Shown: piece after piece, positions 57,801-64,000 of the stretch | Numbering within the stretch: the stretch's first letter is position 1 | Layout of the letters: the number at the start of each line of letters is the position of its first letter | Assembly (NCBI GenBank): GCA_916613615.1 | Contig: OU744723.1 | Coordinates: 69,273,226 to 69,337,225 of the forward strand | From: Steromphala cineraria | Taxonomy: Eukaryota; Mollusca; Gastropoda; Trochida; Trochidae | Length of the DNA: 64,000 nucleotides | Direction: 5' to 3' | Notes under the pieces: generated by a model | Told to the model about the DNA's origin: nothing | Databases searched by the model: none | What the model saw: the letters and a program-made list of their open reading frames with translations, nothing else | Made by a program: the position numbers and the translations under genes

Positions 57801-60800
57801 TAGGCGATGAGATACCTTTAGTATCGCTCTGTGGAAGAAAAACACAAAACGTCTGCATTGAAATGTTCTTATTTTTCTGCTATCAGTTGAAAGTTAAAAG
57901 TTACCTGTACAAATGGGCGGAGAAAAGTGATCTACACATCCATCGGTACATGTTCCGTCTGTCTTGTCACAAATCTGATCACCTAAACACTTCCCGCACT
58001 GTGATAGACAGTTAGTACCGAACCACCCTTCATCACATTCTGCAGAACAATAAAATGGTTGATAACAGAAGAATAGTTTCGAAGCTTAAGCTACTCTCAA
58101 GGAGAAACTTGAATAGAAGAATATCACAATATAAGGTCGGTGTAAACTTATATTTACAAAAGCAATATGATTAACAAGTAGCGAGAGAAAATTAGTAGCA
58201 CAAAAAATTGAGAGTTCCTTGTCATTACAGAGTATAACGTTAAGATAAGGCAGATAAAACCATTATCAGTACCCGGAACATTTACACAAAACATTTGTTT
58301 TACCACATTACGTTAGTACTCACACATTGAAGCATGTTATCGGTCTTTCTTTTAATCATTTGTAATATTAGCCATTACCTGTACAAATGGGTGGAGCAAA
58401 GTGAACTGGGGATATTATTTAAACCTTCAGATACCTTGATTTTGTTAGTTATCTCTTACGGAATGTAAGTATCATACCGTCTCACAAACTAGAACTGTAG
58501 GAACATCGCTAGACATGCACAGATACTCACCGTCCTTACATAATGGTTGTTGATATCCTGCCTGACAGTCCCCTGCACACAGTCCTGTTGTAACGTTACA
58601 AGGTTCATCGTCCTCACACAGACCACAGGCCTCGCAACTGTCTCCACTCTCATGGTACAACTCGTCGCACTCTGGAAGATAATCATAATGAAAATAGCTA
58701 TTCAGGCAATAATTGAATTTAGACTATTGATAAAATAGTTTCGCAAATTTATTATATTGGATATGCTGTTGAGGACAATAATTTGTAAACTAAATGTCAC
58801 ATCATTTTAAGTTACAATGTGCTACTTTATTTGTGTTTTAATGAATGATGACGCAAACATGTTATGAGATATTGTTCTAAGTACACGAAGCATGAGTGAA
58901 ACAAAAAAAAACTTACTTTTTCTTTGATGAAATGTTTTTTGTTCATCGAAATTTGCATTATTTTCATCATTCTATTTCCATTGTAAGTGAATTTAAATTT
59001 GTATTGTTATTTAGCGCAAGGAAATATAATGTGCAGTCAGACAATTCCTTATGTAAGCAATAACGCTCGTGCAGCAACTGAAATTACTGTACATGAAACT
59101 TCCGAGAAAAGTCTTTTCTGTAACTAGTATGTACCTTGACAAAGATCACCCATATATCCCTCTTCACATCCACTATGGCAGGTCCCGTTGGTTTTATCAC
59201 AGACTGTTCCTTCCATACAGTGACCACAGCTCTCTCTGCACTCCAGACCGTATCTTCTATCAGCGCAGTCTAGAAATGTGGCAATAGAAGTTGTATGCTT
59301 CGCACGAGGGTAATACGGTCTGATGTACCATCTTTGTAGAAATGTTGCCCGAGCCGCATGGCGAGGGCTGACATTTCTACAAAGATGTAACATCAGGCCT
59401 TATTACCCGAGGGAGAAGCATACAACTTATTTATTTTACCGTCATGTCAGAAGAACCTTGGGCTCAATATATCAATTCTACTTTGACTGTAGGTAACGAA
59501 TGAGCCATCACCGCTTGAACGACCTTGACCCTCAATGTAAACAAAATGGCGTCATCCAACCCGACTGAAATGTTATGAATCGTGTTACGTGAAACTGTTA
59601 GTCGCAACATGCTTAAAAGCTATATGATTTTAAATGTATAGCATGGGCAAGTAAAGCAATGCGGAATTTGATATTGTAGACACCTATACGTACCACACTG
59701 ACACCCGTCTCCCTGTTTGCCGGCCCGACACCCTCCTCTACACCAGCCGGTCCTCTGGTCACACTGGGCGGAGTCTCTACAGTTGCACCGTCTCTCACAC
59801 TCCTCGCCGTACCACCCAGGGGTGCAGACTGGGGATATACACAGGGGTATAGATATTCGTTACCCGGGGGTGCAGGCTGGGGACATGCACAGGGGTATAG
59901 ATATTCGTTACCCGGGGGTGCAGGCTCGGGATATACACAGGGGTATAGATATTCGTTACCCGGGGGGGTGCAGGCTGGGGACATACACAGGATGGTTAAA
60001 ATTCCGGCAATTTTCGGAGAATAAAAGCAAGAAAAATATTGACGCAACCGGGAATCGAACTTGTTCTATTTGACTGGTTGATGTATAGCTTGTGCATGAT
60101 GATAATTGTATTTAACTCCTTGTTTACGAGCACGGTGTGAAGGCTTGTAGCTAAATAATGGGGAGAAGGAAGTAAGACATCGGTATATGCAGAAAGAATA
60201 AACATACCAAATATCTGCACCTCACACAGTGTAAGCATCCCGATGTTTATACGGACCGACACGAGACTGCCAGGTAGAGGAGGACGGCAGTGTATGTGCT
60301 GTATCTGGTCCTCAGGGGGTGTGGGGCTAGACGTGAATGTCTTGTTGAGTCGGTAACACTCGTTTGAGTCCACTAGAACTCTTAGACCGTTGTATCTTGG
60401 TGCGTCTAAAATAGACCATGGAGGAACGTAAATCTAAATATCTGCACGAATTCTGGTCAGGTGAAAGAATGAGTTACTTATTATGTACCCGTGTGATAAA
60501 TCGAATTAGGTCCACCTATATATGTAGGTCATACATAATATCCTAGAGATGTAAAGGAACAGCCAAGTAGTACTTATCAGTATAAACAATATATTAATTC
60601 TACAGGTGTGGAACATGAAATCAAACTAATTGTAGGAAGTTTTGTTGATAACAACATGGAACCTGACACGAGGCTACTGATTTCGAAACTTGAGGATTTT
60701 AACAAAATTGCATTTTGAAAATATTTAACACATTTTTCTATGAACATGTCTGAAACGCACTATTCGTAACAAGGAATTACTCTTTAAATGCAAACATCAC

Positions 60801-61517
60801 CCCCACCCAAGACAAGATTGCATCGTTTTTAAACCGAACCACATGACAAGTGATTCTCGTTTTTCACCTCTGCTAAGTGTTTCACATAACTGCGCATTAC
60901 TGAAACTGTATCACTTTCATTAATTGTTCACAATATGTCAGTAAGATAGTGTGTATTCCTTTAGATACAGTTTTAACATGTGCTCATATAAACTAGCATT
61001 AGAAGATCAATTATCGAATGTTCATATACGTTTCAAAAAATATTTGTGAACATGAAATTATAAAATGATTTAATCTTAACCAAAAAAATGCGTTTGCAAT
61101 AGGTTATTTTTTAATTAAACATTCTTCAAAGTTCACTCATTGTTAACACAGAGTTTGCAAGGATGTAAACTGATAAATGAATAATACTATGAATAATACC
61201 ATAAGATGTGTTATCTCGCTCTTTTGATTAGAATGATTTCCATATTTAAACCACTGCCCTATGGTAAACATACAAAATCAAGAAATACTAACTGTTACTC
61301 CTAAGATAGAGCTTGATCTCGCTAATGTTGTATATAGACTGCAGGTTGATCATCCAGTAAGCATCTCTTAAGTCAAGATCATCAGTGTGGGTACAGGAGT
61401 AGTTTTTGAAGTGAGTGTTAGTGTTACCGTCCACAGCCAAATCAGAGGGGAAGTATCGGTTAAATTCGCTTTTCTCACTACTCTGGTTGGTGTGTTCACT
61501 GCCCCGTGCAATGTTCT
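36806..61517 (-). CDS. Lectin/EGF receptor tyrosine phosphatase, copy B (gene span, 5' end outside window)
   Basis: Gene-level entry joining 26 coding exons, with compatible phase at every junction and a stop codon at 36808-36806. Visible product is about 1115 residues: lectin domain (1-141), six EGF-like modules (141-413), membrane helix and charged linker (to about 577), phosphatase D1 (578-864) and D2 (865-1115). D1 keeps [21 protein letters not shown] and the Q-loop region, so it should be an active tyrosine phosphatase. D2 reads HCNNGSDLCG: the cysteine is present but the P-loop arginine is replaced and the WPD segment is not recognisable, so D2 is probably inactive or regulatory, as is common in tandem receptor phosphatases. 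The signal-peptide and N-terminal exons should lie right of 64 kb. Compared with copy A it lacks EGF module 4 and has a shifted acceptor at the membrane exon. Confidence 0.86.
37394..37467 (+). pseudogene. tRNA-like sequence (anticodon position TGA), probably a SINE or tRNA pseudogene
   Basis: GTGGTCTAATGGATAAG is a good A-box/D-arm and CTTGAAA sits as an anticodon loop, but the anticodon stem pairs poorly, the TPsiC arm reads GTTAGAACCC instead of GTTCGAxTCC, and no long variable arm for tRNA-Ser is visible. Lies in the last intron of copy B. Confidence 0.45.
37763..37898 (-). CDS. Copy B: phosphatase D2 exon, degenerate P-loop
   Basis: 136-bp exon completing [17 protein letters not shown]. 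Against the HCxxGxxR(S/T) signature the arginine is replaced by leucine and the following Ser/Thr by cysteine, so catalysis is very unlikely. Ends IRPSFITSL. Acceptor CTCTCAG, donor GTGGGT. Confidence 0.86.
38437..38564 (-). CDS. Copy B: phosphatase D2 exon, degenerate WPD region to HC
   Basis: 128-bp exon, [20 protein letters not shown] and on to QGQLLVHC. The WPD stretch of an active domain is not recognisable. The exon ends just after the would-be catalytic cysteine. Acceptor ACAAAG, donor GTTAGT. Confidence 0.82.
39455..39751. repeat. 75-76-bp tandem repeat (4 extra copies) of an exon end with its 5' splice site
   Basis: Units centred near 39465, 39535, 39609 and 39685 repeat the end of exon 39752-39874 (GCTTGGCTAAAG and GAGGAG) and its donor GTAATTTAAT. 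Each unit also carries AATAAAGCAG before the exon-like part, so it looks like a 40-base pseudo-exon with both splice signals and a 35-base mini-intron. The farthest unit is the most diverged. Confidence 0.88.
39752..39874 (-). CDS. Copy B: phosphatase D2 exon, [13 protein letters not shown] region
   Basis: 123-bp exon of 41 codons: [19 protein letters not shown] to SLAKVEE. Acceptor GTCCAG, donor GTAATT. The last 34 or so bases and the donor are repeated four more times downstream at 39455-39751. Confidence 0.84.
39982..40469. mobile_element. MITE with GAGACACAGAGTA ends flanked by TTTAAA, copy 2
   Basis: Inverted-orientation copy of 25284-25776. TTTAAA is on both sides and an older 30-bp array is split by it, which confirms insertion. 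Confidence 0.82.
40476..40622. repeat. 30-bp tandem repeat, about 5 copies, interrupted by a MITE
   Basis: Unit contains TTATTTGGAGTTTAACG and GCTTTCAAGAG. A further partial unit (GATTTGGAGTTTAA) sits at 39967-39980 on the other side of the 39982-40469 element, so that element inserted into the array. Confidence 0.82.
41111..41233 (-). CDS. Copy B: phosphatase D2 exon, [16 protein letters not shown] region
   Basis: 123-bp exon of 41 codons, [20 protein letters not shown] then [21 protein letters not shown]. Acceptor TTAACAG, donor GTATTT. Confidence 0.88.
41455..44740. repeat. 59-bp minisatellite, about 55 copies
   Basis: Unit contains ATTGCACCTATTGACATGTA and ACCAGCCTCAAAACAATC. The period of 59 shows as a one-base drift per 60-base line. 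Variants segregate at a few fixed positions (TTGCATATG or TTCCATATG, TTATCT or TTGTCT or TTGTCC, CTCC or CCCC, GTAGAT or GTATAT). Lies in the intron between D2 exons 45501-45574 and 41111-41233. Not obviously derived from an exon. Confidence 0.93.
44818..44955. repeat. Degenerate GGGGAGTGTTTT repeats
   Basis: About five imperfect blocks of GGGGAGTGTTTTGGGGCT type, including one inverted block (CCCAAAACACTC at 44904-44915). G-rich on the plus strand. Confidence 0.6.
45501..45574 (-). CDS. Copy B: phosphatase D2 exon, YINAVVLP region
   Basis: 74-bp exon, [20 protein letters not shown] and VVLP, the D2 counterpart of DYINAS. Acceptor TTTCCAG, donor GTGAGT. The 59-bp satellite array lies in the next intron. 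Confidence 0.86.
46306..46405 (-). CDS. Copy B: D1-D2 linker
   Basis: 100-bp exon, [20 protein letters not shown] then RDLHILP. Comparable to the start of D2 in receptor phosphatases (xNxxKNRxxxILP). Acceptor CTTTAG, donor GTAAGT. Confidence 0.83.
46944..47090 (-). CDS. Copy B: end of phosphatase D1 and linker to D2
   Basis: 147-bp exon, [18 protein letters not shown] then CTEFDLQFG and SEIQRQFE. The first part is the closing helix of D1 (family form QYxFLHxxxLEA). Acceptor CTACAG, donor GTATTG. Confidence 0.87.
47610..47745 (-). CDS. Copy B: phosphatase D1 exon 7, catalytic P-loop
   Basis: 136-bp exon. With the preceding exon it forms [16 protein letters not shown], the full CX5R(S/T) signature, so the nucleophile cysteine and the arginine are both present. 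Ends [11 protein letters not shown], the Q-loop region. Acceptor CTGACAG, donor GTACGT. Confidence 0.91.
48007..48155 (-). CDS. Copy B: phosphatase D1 exon 6, WPD loop
   Basis: 149-bp exon reading [19 protein letters not shown] and then [12 protein letters not shown] supplies the general acid of catalysis. The exon ends inside the codon after the catalytic cysteine. Acceptor TTCAAAG, donor GTGAAA. Confidence 0.9.
48609..48740 (-). CDS. Copy B: phosphatase D1 exon 5, KCEQYWP region
   Basis: 132-bp exon of 44 codons, [12 protein letters not shown] to FKIKHAGD. Donor GTAAGT. Confidence 0.87.
49198..49295 (-). CDS. Copy B: phosphatase D1 exon 4, DFWRMVWQE region
   Basis: 98-bp exon, [19 protein letters not shown] and [11 protein letters not shown]. 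Acceptor CTTCAG, donor GTAAAT. Confidence 0.88.
49497..49575 (-). repeat. tRNA-like SINE relic, copy B
   Basis: Minus strand carries CCTAGTGGATAAAAGAGC (A-box-like) and GAATGTTCGATTC (B-box-like) 30 or so bases apart. Better preserved than in copy A. No acceptor stem pairing seen. Confidence 0.42.
50177..50213 (-). CDS. Copy B: phosphatase D1 exon 3, FIAAQG micro-exon
   Basis: 37-bp exon reading [12 protein letters not shown]. Acceptor TTTTCAG, donor GTACTT. Same size and phase as 1883-1919 in copy A. Confidence 0.86.
50832..50905 (-). CDS. Copy B: phosphatase D1 exon 2, DYINAS region
   Basis: 74-bp exon reading [19 protein letters not shown] and ASYIN. Acceptor CTCCAAG, donor GTAAGC. A half-copy with its acceptor lies about 200 bp upstream at 50995-51180. 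Confidence 0.88.
50995..51180 (-). pseudogene. Half-copy of phosphatase exon DYINAS with its acceptor
   Basis: Repeats the CRE-rich intron piece and then the acceptor CTCCAAG and first 20 or so bases of exon 50832-50905 (coding DHSRVVL-like sequence, with one base lost), but lacks the second half and the donor. A tandem duplication with internal deletion. Not present in copy A. Confidence 0.75.
51290..51425. repeat. Foldback element, copy B only
   Basis: CTAAGGGCGCC and GGCGCCCTTAG arms, with further complementary pieces (CTTAAGGGTACCCTTAG). Comparison with copy A (near 4010) shows a clean extra segment. Confidence 0.72.
51629..51716 (-). CDS. Copy B: phosphatase D1 exon 1, NKNR region
   Basis: 88-bp exon, [15 protein letters not shown] to [11 protein letters not shown]. 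Acceptor TTCAAG, donor GTAACG. Confidence 0.86.
52000..52620. repeat. Dispersed repeat with TGACGTCA and GTGATAAA motifs, copy B
   Basis: Paralogous to 4540-5165 with the same order of motifs, so this copy was present before the gene duplication. Confidence 0.75.
53037..53353 (-). CDS. Copy B: charged cytoplasmic linker
   Basis: 317-bp exon, same length as copy A. Lys/Glu/Pro/Gln-rich ([16 protein letters not shown]), then [18 protein letters not shown] and ENEFK leading into D1. Acceptor GTAATAG, donor GTACAA. The plus-strand open frame here is antisense only. Confidence 0.84.
53931..54013 (-). CDS. Copy B: juxtamembrane segment
   Basis: 83-bp exon, [17 protein letters not shown] then SFINIS. 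Acceptor ATTGTAG, donor GTAAAG. Basic patch after the helix. Confidence 0.83.
54169..54262 (-). CDS. Copy B: transmembrane helix exon (shifted acceptor)
   Basis: Encodes [11 protein letters not shown] and an Ala/Ile/Val helix ending VFLKR. The acceptor used in copy A (TTTCAG) is here TTTATG and cannot serve. The next AG (TTGCAG) is 9 bases inside the exon and keeps the frame, so I place the start at 54262, deleting three residues before the helix. Donor GTAATC. Confidence 0.75.
55818..55952 (-). CDS. Copy B: EGF-like module 7
   Basis: 135-bp phase 1-1 exon with [17 protein letters not shown] and RDGTCPRGC. Acceptor ACTTACAG, donor GTAGGT. The acceptor is the last of a series of similar ACCTACAG sites upstream. 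Confidence 0.87.
55953..56345. repeat. About 24-bp tandem repeat of 3' splice-site-like units, copy B
   Basis: On the minus strand, units end TTCACCTACAG or TTCACCAACAG, the same sequence as the acceptor of EGF exon 55818-55952. Two units (near 56093-56125 and 56217-56250) also carry about 35 bases of the exon start (CTGTATCCCAGGAAGG and so on). The array nearly fills the intron. Confidence 0.85.
56399..56533 (-). CDS. Copy B: EGF-like module 6
   Basis: 135-bp phase 1-1 exon with [17 protein letters not shown] and TTGVCHNGC. Acceptor CTCACAG, donor GTGAGA. Its following intron is largely an array of about 24-bp units. Confidence 0.88.
57615..57795. repeat. Foldback element in copy B EGF intron
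   Basis: Near-perfect palindrome of about 75-bp arms (TGCATTTGGGTCGT, GATGTCATGGA and complements). Central ACTCGTTCTTCGAACTCGT. Absent from the matching intron of copy A (near 13855). Confidence 0.83.
57905..58039 (-). CDS. Copy B: EGF-like module 5
   Basis: 135-bp phase 1-1 exon with [17 protein letters not shown] and DGTCTDGC. Acceptor TCTGCAG, donor GTAACT. Confidence 0.88.
58379..58403 (-). pseudogene. Copy B: remnant of EGF-like module 4 exon
   Basis: Only the last 25 or so bases of the exon present at 14596-14730 in copy A remain, encoding FAPPICT and still followed by donor GTAATG. The acceptor and most of the module are gone, replaced by sequence matching copy A intron near 16477. 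Loss of a symmetric phase 1-1 exon keeps the frame, so copy B simply has one module fewer. Confidence 0.75.
58531..58671 (-). CDS. Copy B: EGF-like module 3
   Basis: 141-bp phase 1-1 exon with [18 protein letters not shown] and [11 protein letters not shown]. Acceptor CTTCCAG, donor GTGAGT. Confidence 0.87.
59135..59269 (-). CDS. Copy B: EGF-like module 2
   Basis: 135-bp phase 1-1 exon, [17 protein letters not shown] and [11 protein letters not shown]. Acceptor TTTCTAG, donor GTACAT. A foldback insertion lies about 20 bp upstream of the acceptor. Confidence 0.88.
59288..59431. repeat. Foldback element next to an EGF-exon acceptor
   Basis: Arms AAGTTGTATGCTTC and complement, and a second stem with ACATCTTTGTAGAAATGT. 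Apex CCCGAGCCGCATGGCGAGGG. Starts about 19 bases from the acceptor of exon 59135-59269 and is absent from copy A. Confidence 0.82.
59694..59828 (-). CDS. Copy B: EGF-like module 1
   Basis: 135-bp phase 1-1 exon starting [15 protein letters not shown]. Acceptor CCCCAG, donor GTACGT. Unlike copy A, the donor side has a single unit, but the acceptor side has four 48-50 bp tandem copies of the intron end plus first exon bases. Confidence 0.88.
59821..59993. repeat. 48-50-bp tandem repeat (4 copies) containing a 3' splice site
   Basis: GGTGCAG blocks start at 59821, 59869, 59917 and 59967. On the minus strand each unit contains a CCCCAG acceptor followed by CTGCACCCC and GGGT, as at the real start of the EGF exon 59694-59828, then TAACGAATATC. 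In the extra units the frame that would follow the acceptor hits TAA after ACTPG. Confidence 0.88.
60208..60405 (-). CDS. Copy B: F5/8 / F-type lectin domain, second half
   Basis: 198-bp phase 1-1 exon with [28 protein letters not shown] and [10 protein letters not shown]. Acceptor TTTTAG, donor GTATGT. Confidence 0.87.
61293..61517 (-). CDS. Copy B: F5/8 / F-type lectin domain, first half
   Basis: 225-bp phase 1-1 exon starting [14 protein letters not shown], with [11 protein letters not shown], the CTHT signature and DAYWMINL. Acceptor TTTCAG, donor GTTAGT. It is 15 bases longer than in copy A, an in-frame difference in the first loop. Confidence 0.87.
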
Positions 61518-61543
61518 CTGAAACATAAGTGTATCACATAGAA

Positions 61544-62762
61544 GAAATATCGGCCTAAGAGTAATTGACGGGGTGTCAAAAAGGACTGTAAAATGCAACC
61601 TAGCTCTTCAGAAAGACTCAACATCGATTTTTCTAAAAGCTGAGATAATTATCTATACAATGATATATGGAATGACACCATTGAATTTGGTTGCAGAAAG
61701 ATTAATCACAATGAAATCGCATAATTTTCGAGTTTGGTTGCAGTCCCTTATAGGCAACTGCAACAAAATTATTTCAAACAAAAAAGCCTGGGCTTGAAGA
61801 AATTTGGTTCCAGATGGAATATATGATGATTTGACAACTGTTGATCACTTACCTGGCTTTTTATTTACATTTCAATGACACATCAGCAACTTACCGATCG
61901 CTATCGAGTCCGGTTTTCGATCATGTCACATCATGTTTTGAAATCGTTTCTTATATTAAATATTTCACTGACCTTGATTATTTTAACAATTTCTATCATA
62001 CAGCATGTCATGGTAGGTACTTTAGACAATCTTTGACCAAATTAATCCCTAAATTTCATTTCGGTGTTTCAACGTGCTCCCGTAGCAGATTTAATTGTTG
62101 TCATATCTCAAAAAGATTCTCATTGGCTGTCACAAATTCCTTTAATTGCCAAATGATTTTGATAGAAAATATACTTCAATAAGTAAGTTTAACAAATAGT
62201 TTCTATCCAAAAACAGAACAAGATGAATTATCAATCAAAAATTAGGAAATTTGAAAAATTGTTGGAAATGTTTGAGACTGAATCAACCAATTGTAGGACA
62301 TGTTACATACCGCATGGCATTACGTCACACACAGAGCGAGAGGGAAGCTGTCAAAATGGAACTGTTGATTTGTTTTTGTTATCACGTCAAATAAGGAAAA
62401 TTATAAAAACTCCTGCAACCAAACTTGTCTCTTTGCTATTCAACAAGCAACTACAATCTCTGCAATCACATCAGTGTTTGTCAAGACTCGAAAAGTGATG
62501 GATACATGTATATGCTAGAAAACAATTTGGTTGCAGTTGCCTATAAGGGACTGCAACCAAACTCGAAAACTCAATAGGACATTGTCATTACGATTATACA
62601 TTCTGCAACCAAACTCAAGGCTTCAAGGAAATAATTTATAGTAAATCATTTTAGCTTTTAGAATATCTTCATTTCATCATTTTCAAGGAAAAGGTTGCAT
62701 TTTATTGATGTTTTAGATACCCCGTCATTCGGACCCTTCAATTACTCTTAGGCCGAAATATC
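61544..62762. mobile_element. 1.2 kb element with 17-bp terminal inverted repeats and 8-bp target duplication
   Basis: GAAATATC at 61544-61551 and again at 62755-62762 flanks inverted ends GGCCTAAGAGTAATTGA. Just inside are CGGGGTGTC and its counterpart. A second inverted pair (TTGCAGTCCCTTATAGGCAA near 61738 and its complement near 62530) lies within. An 8-bp duplication fits hAT-like transposases. No transposase was recognised, so it is non-autonomous. Confidence 0.82.
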
Positions 62763-64000
62763 AGATAAACTGGCTTTAGAACCTCGTGGGAAAAACATTT
62801 ACATTATAACAATAATGTTTAAGTATAACACGTCGCCAATAGATACATTTGACAATTGATATGAAATACATTGTTTATTGCCAAATTCTGTATGTCAATC
62901 CTTCCCGTCTATATTACAAAATATGTCATATCTTAAGTCTATATTACAAAATATGTCATATCTTAAGTCTATATTACAAAATATGTCATATCTTAAGTCT
63001 ATATTACAAAATATGTCATATCTTAAGTCTATATGACAAAGTATGTCATATCTTAAGTCTATATTACAAAATATGTCATATCTTAAGCGGGCATGAGTAA
63101 ATCGTCTGCTTGTCATCCGCAAGGCCGGGGTTAAGCAGACAAGGAACATATTACATTCAAAATTTCAAAATAAGGACTAATTCAGGAAATGTTTGTGACT
63201 TTATTTTTATCTACAAATTATCTACATGAACTTGTGTATATATGTATGTCATCATGTTTGTATAGCGACCATGGATACATAAACGTATTTAATGTTATTG
63301 AACAAGGACAATCATTCTTGGCTTGTCTTTTCTCCTTGCCTTGAAAACTTGCTATTTGTCACCCTGCAATTTGTACCGGACCCTATCGCGACCCTATCCG
63401 TACAATGCTGAGCGCTATGAATGGACTCCCATCTTGAAAACCCATCGTCATACTTGCATGCGGTTCGTGATGAAATTTAGCTATCGAGAAAATAAATACA
63501 TTTATCATACAATGGATAGTGTTCTCGGCATAAAAAAGCCAACGGATAAGGGTCTTTTACGGATACCGATGCACATTTCAAACGTCAAGGTCGGAACTTC
63601 TTTCGAAAATTCCGATGACGTCACAAGCGTTAACATTTTGAACGCCTTTAGTAACGGAGAGAGACATTACAGTAAGATCGATACATTGCATTGACATTAA
63701 TCTAAGAATATCAAGAAAACTGTTTGGATATTTAGCCATATATGTATGTATGACTTTAACAGTGCAAAAACACTGTCATCACGAATTGAATGAAATCGAT
63801 CGAACACTATTACTCACAGGTACCAAAGCCAGTTCAAGTCTTGTCGTTTTATCAGTCATTCTACAGTCCTTTTACAGTCCTTCCTTCATGCCGGCTGCCT
63901 TTTGGGTCATTTTGGTAAATTGTCTCCTATTCAATGAATTTTGATTTAATGTTTTGAAATAATTAAGTTCACTTTGAATATGGTACTTTAATATCATTTG
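62763..64000. other. Right edge, upstream intron of copy B
   Basis: Apart from the 30-bp array, 63440-63490 and 63880-63990 resemble 25795-25850 and 26110-26180 of copy A's second intron, so copy B's N-terminal exons are expected beyond 64 kb. One TGACGTCA at 63615. No exon seen. Confidence 0.5.
62909..63087. repeat. 30-bp tandem repeat, 6 copies
   Basis: Unit GTCTATATTACAAAATATGT followed by CATATCTTAA. Length divisible by 3, so both strands give short repetitive open frames that are not genes. Intronic or 5' to copy B's first visible exon. Confidence 0.9.

Noticed and set aside
61841..62498. Two plus-strand frames (113 and 91 codons) as transposase
   Set aside because: Neither shows a recognisable motif, and both lie in a short element with inverted ends that looks non-autonomous.
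62895..63149. Open frames on both strands at the 30-bp repeat
   Set aside because: Period divisible by 3 keeps both strands open without coding meaning.

Overview
The window is eukaryotic: short exons with GT..AG introns, AT-rich introns, many foldback elements and minisatellites. It most resembles a bivalve or other lophotrochozoan mollusc, judging from a tandemly duplicated lectin/EGF receptor phosphatase, a BEL/Pao element, a pearl-like element ending in a GGAC-type microsatellite, and dense TGACGTCA repeats. The species cannot be fixed from sequence alone.

Two paralogous genes lie head to tail, both on the minus strand. Copy A runs from its signal-peptide exon (start codon at 29389) leftwards off the window (last visible exon 276-407). 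Copy B enters from the right (first visible exon 61293-61517) and ends at a stop codon at 36806-36808. I assembled both by hand from splice sites, reading phase and comparison between the copies: 19 coding exons in A (808 codons, open across every junction) and 26 in B (about 1115 residues plus stop). The predicted protein is a cell-surface receptor: signal peptide, F5/8 / F-type (fucolectin-like) lectin domain, EGF-like modules each on one phase-1 exon (7 in A, 6 in B), one membrane helix, a Lys/Glu/Pro-rich cytoplasmic linker, then tandem tyrosine-phosphatase domains. In B, D1 keeps the catalytic [10 protein letters not shown] loop and the WPD motif. D2 has lost the P-loop arginine and looks like a pseudophosphatase.

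Between the genes (29.4-36.8 kb) I see no other protein gene, only repeats and possible non-coding first exons. Copy A was hit after duplication by a 5'-truncated, frameshifted BEL/Pao retrotransposon (7.8-12.5 kb), a pearl-like element (5.4-5.95 kb) and TTAA-flanked MITEs. Copy B carries its own insertions: a 1.2 kb element with an 8-bp target duplication, several foldbacks, a 3.3 kb array of 59-bp repeats, and a TTAA MITE.

The most unusual signal is that several tandem arrays are built from exon edges. A 38-bp minisatellite of about 42 copies repeats the end of an EGF exon with its 5' splice site in copy A. In copy B the same exon has instead a 48-bp array repeating its 3' splice site and first bases. 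Another EGF exon carries a roughly 24-bp array of 3' splice sites in both copies. A D2 exon is followed by a 75-76-bp array repeating its end and donor. A phosphatase exon has a half-copy duplicated upstream. The two genes therefore look like a natural series of splice-site-seeded repeat expansions, with possible consequences for isoform choice.
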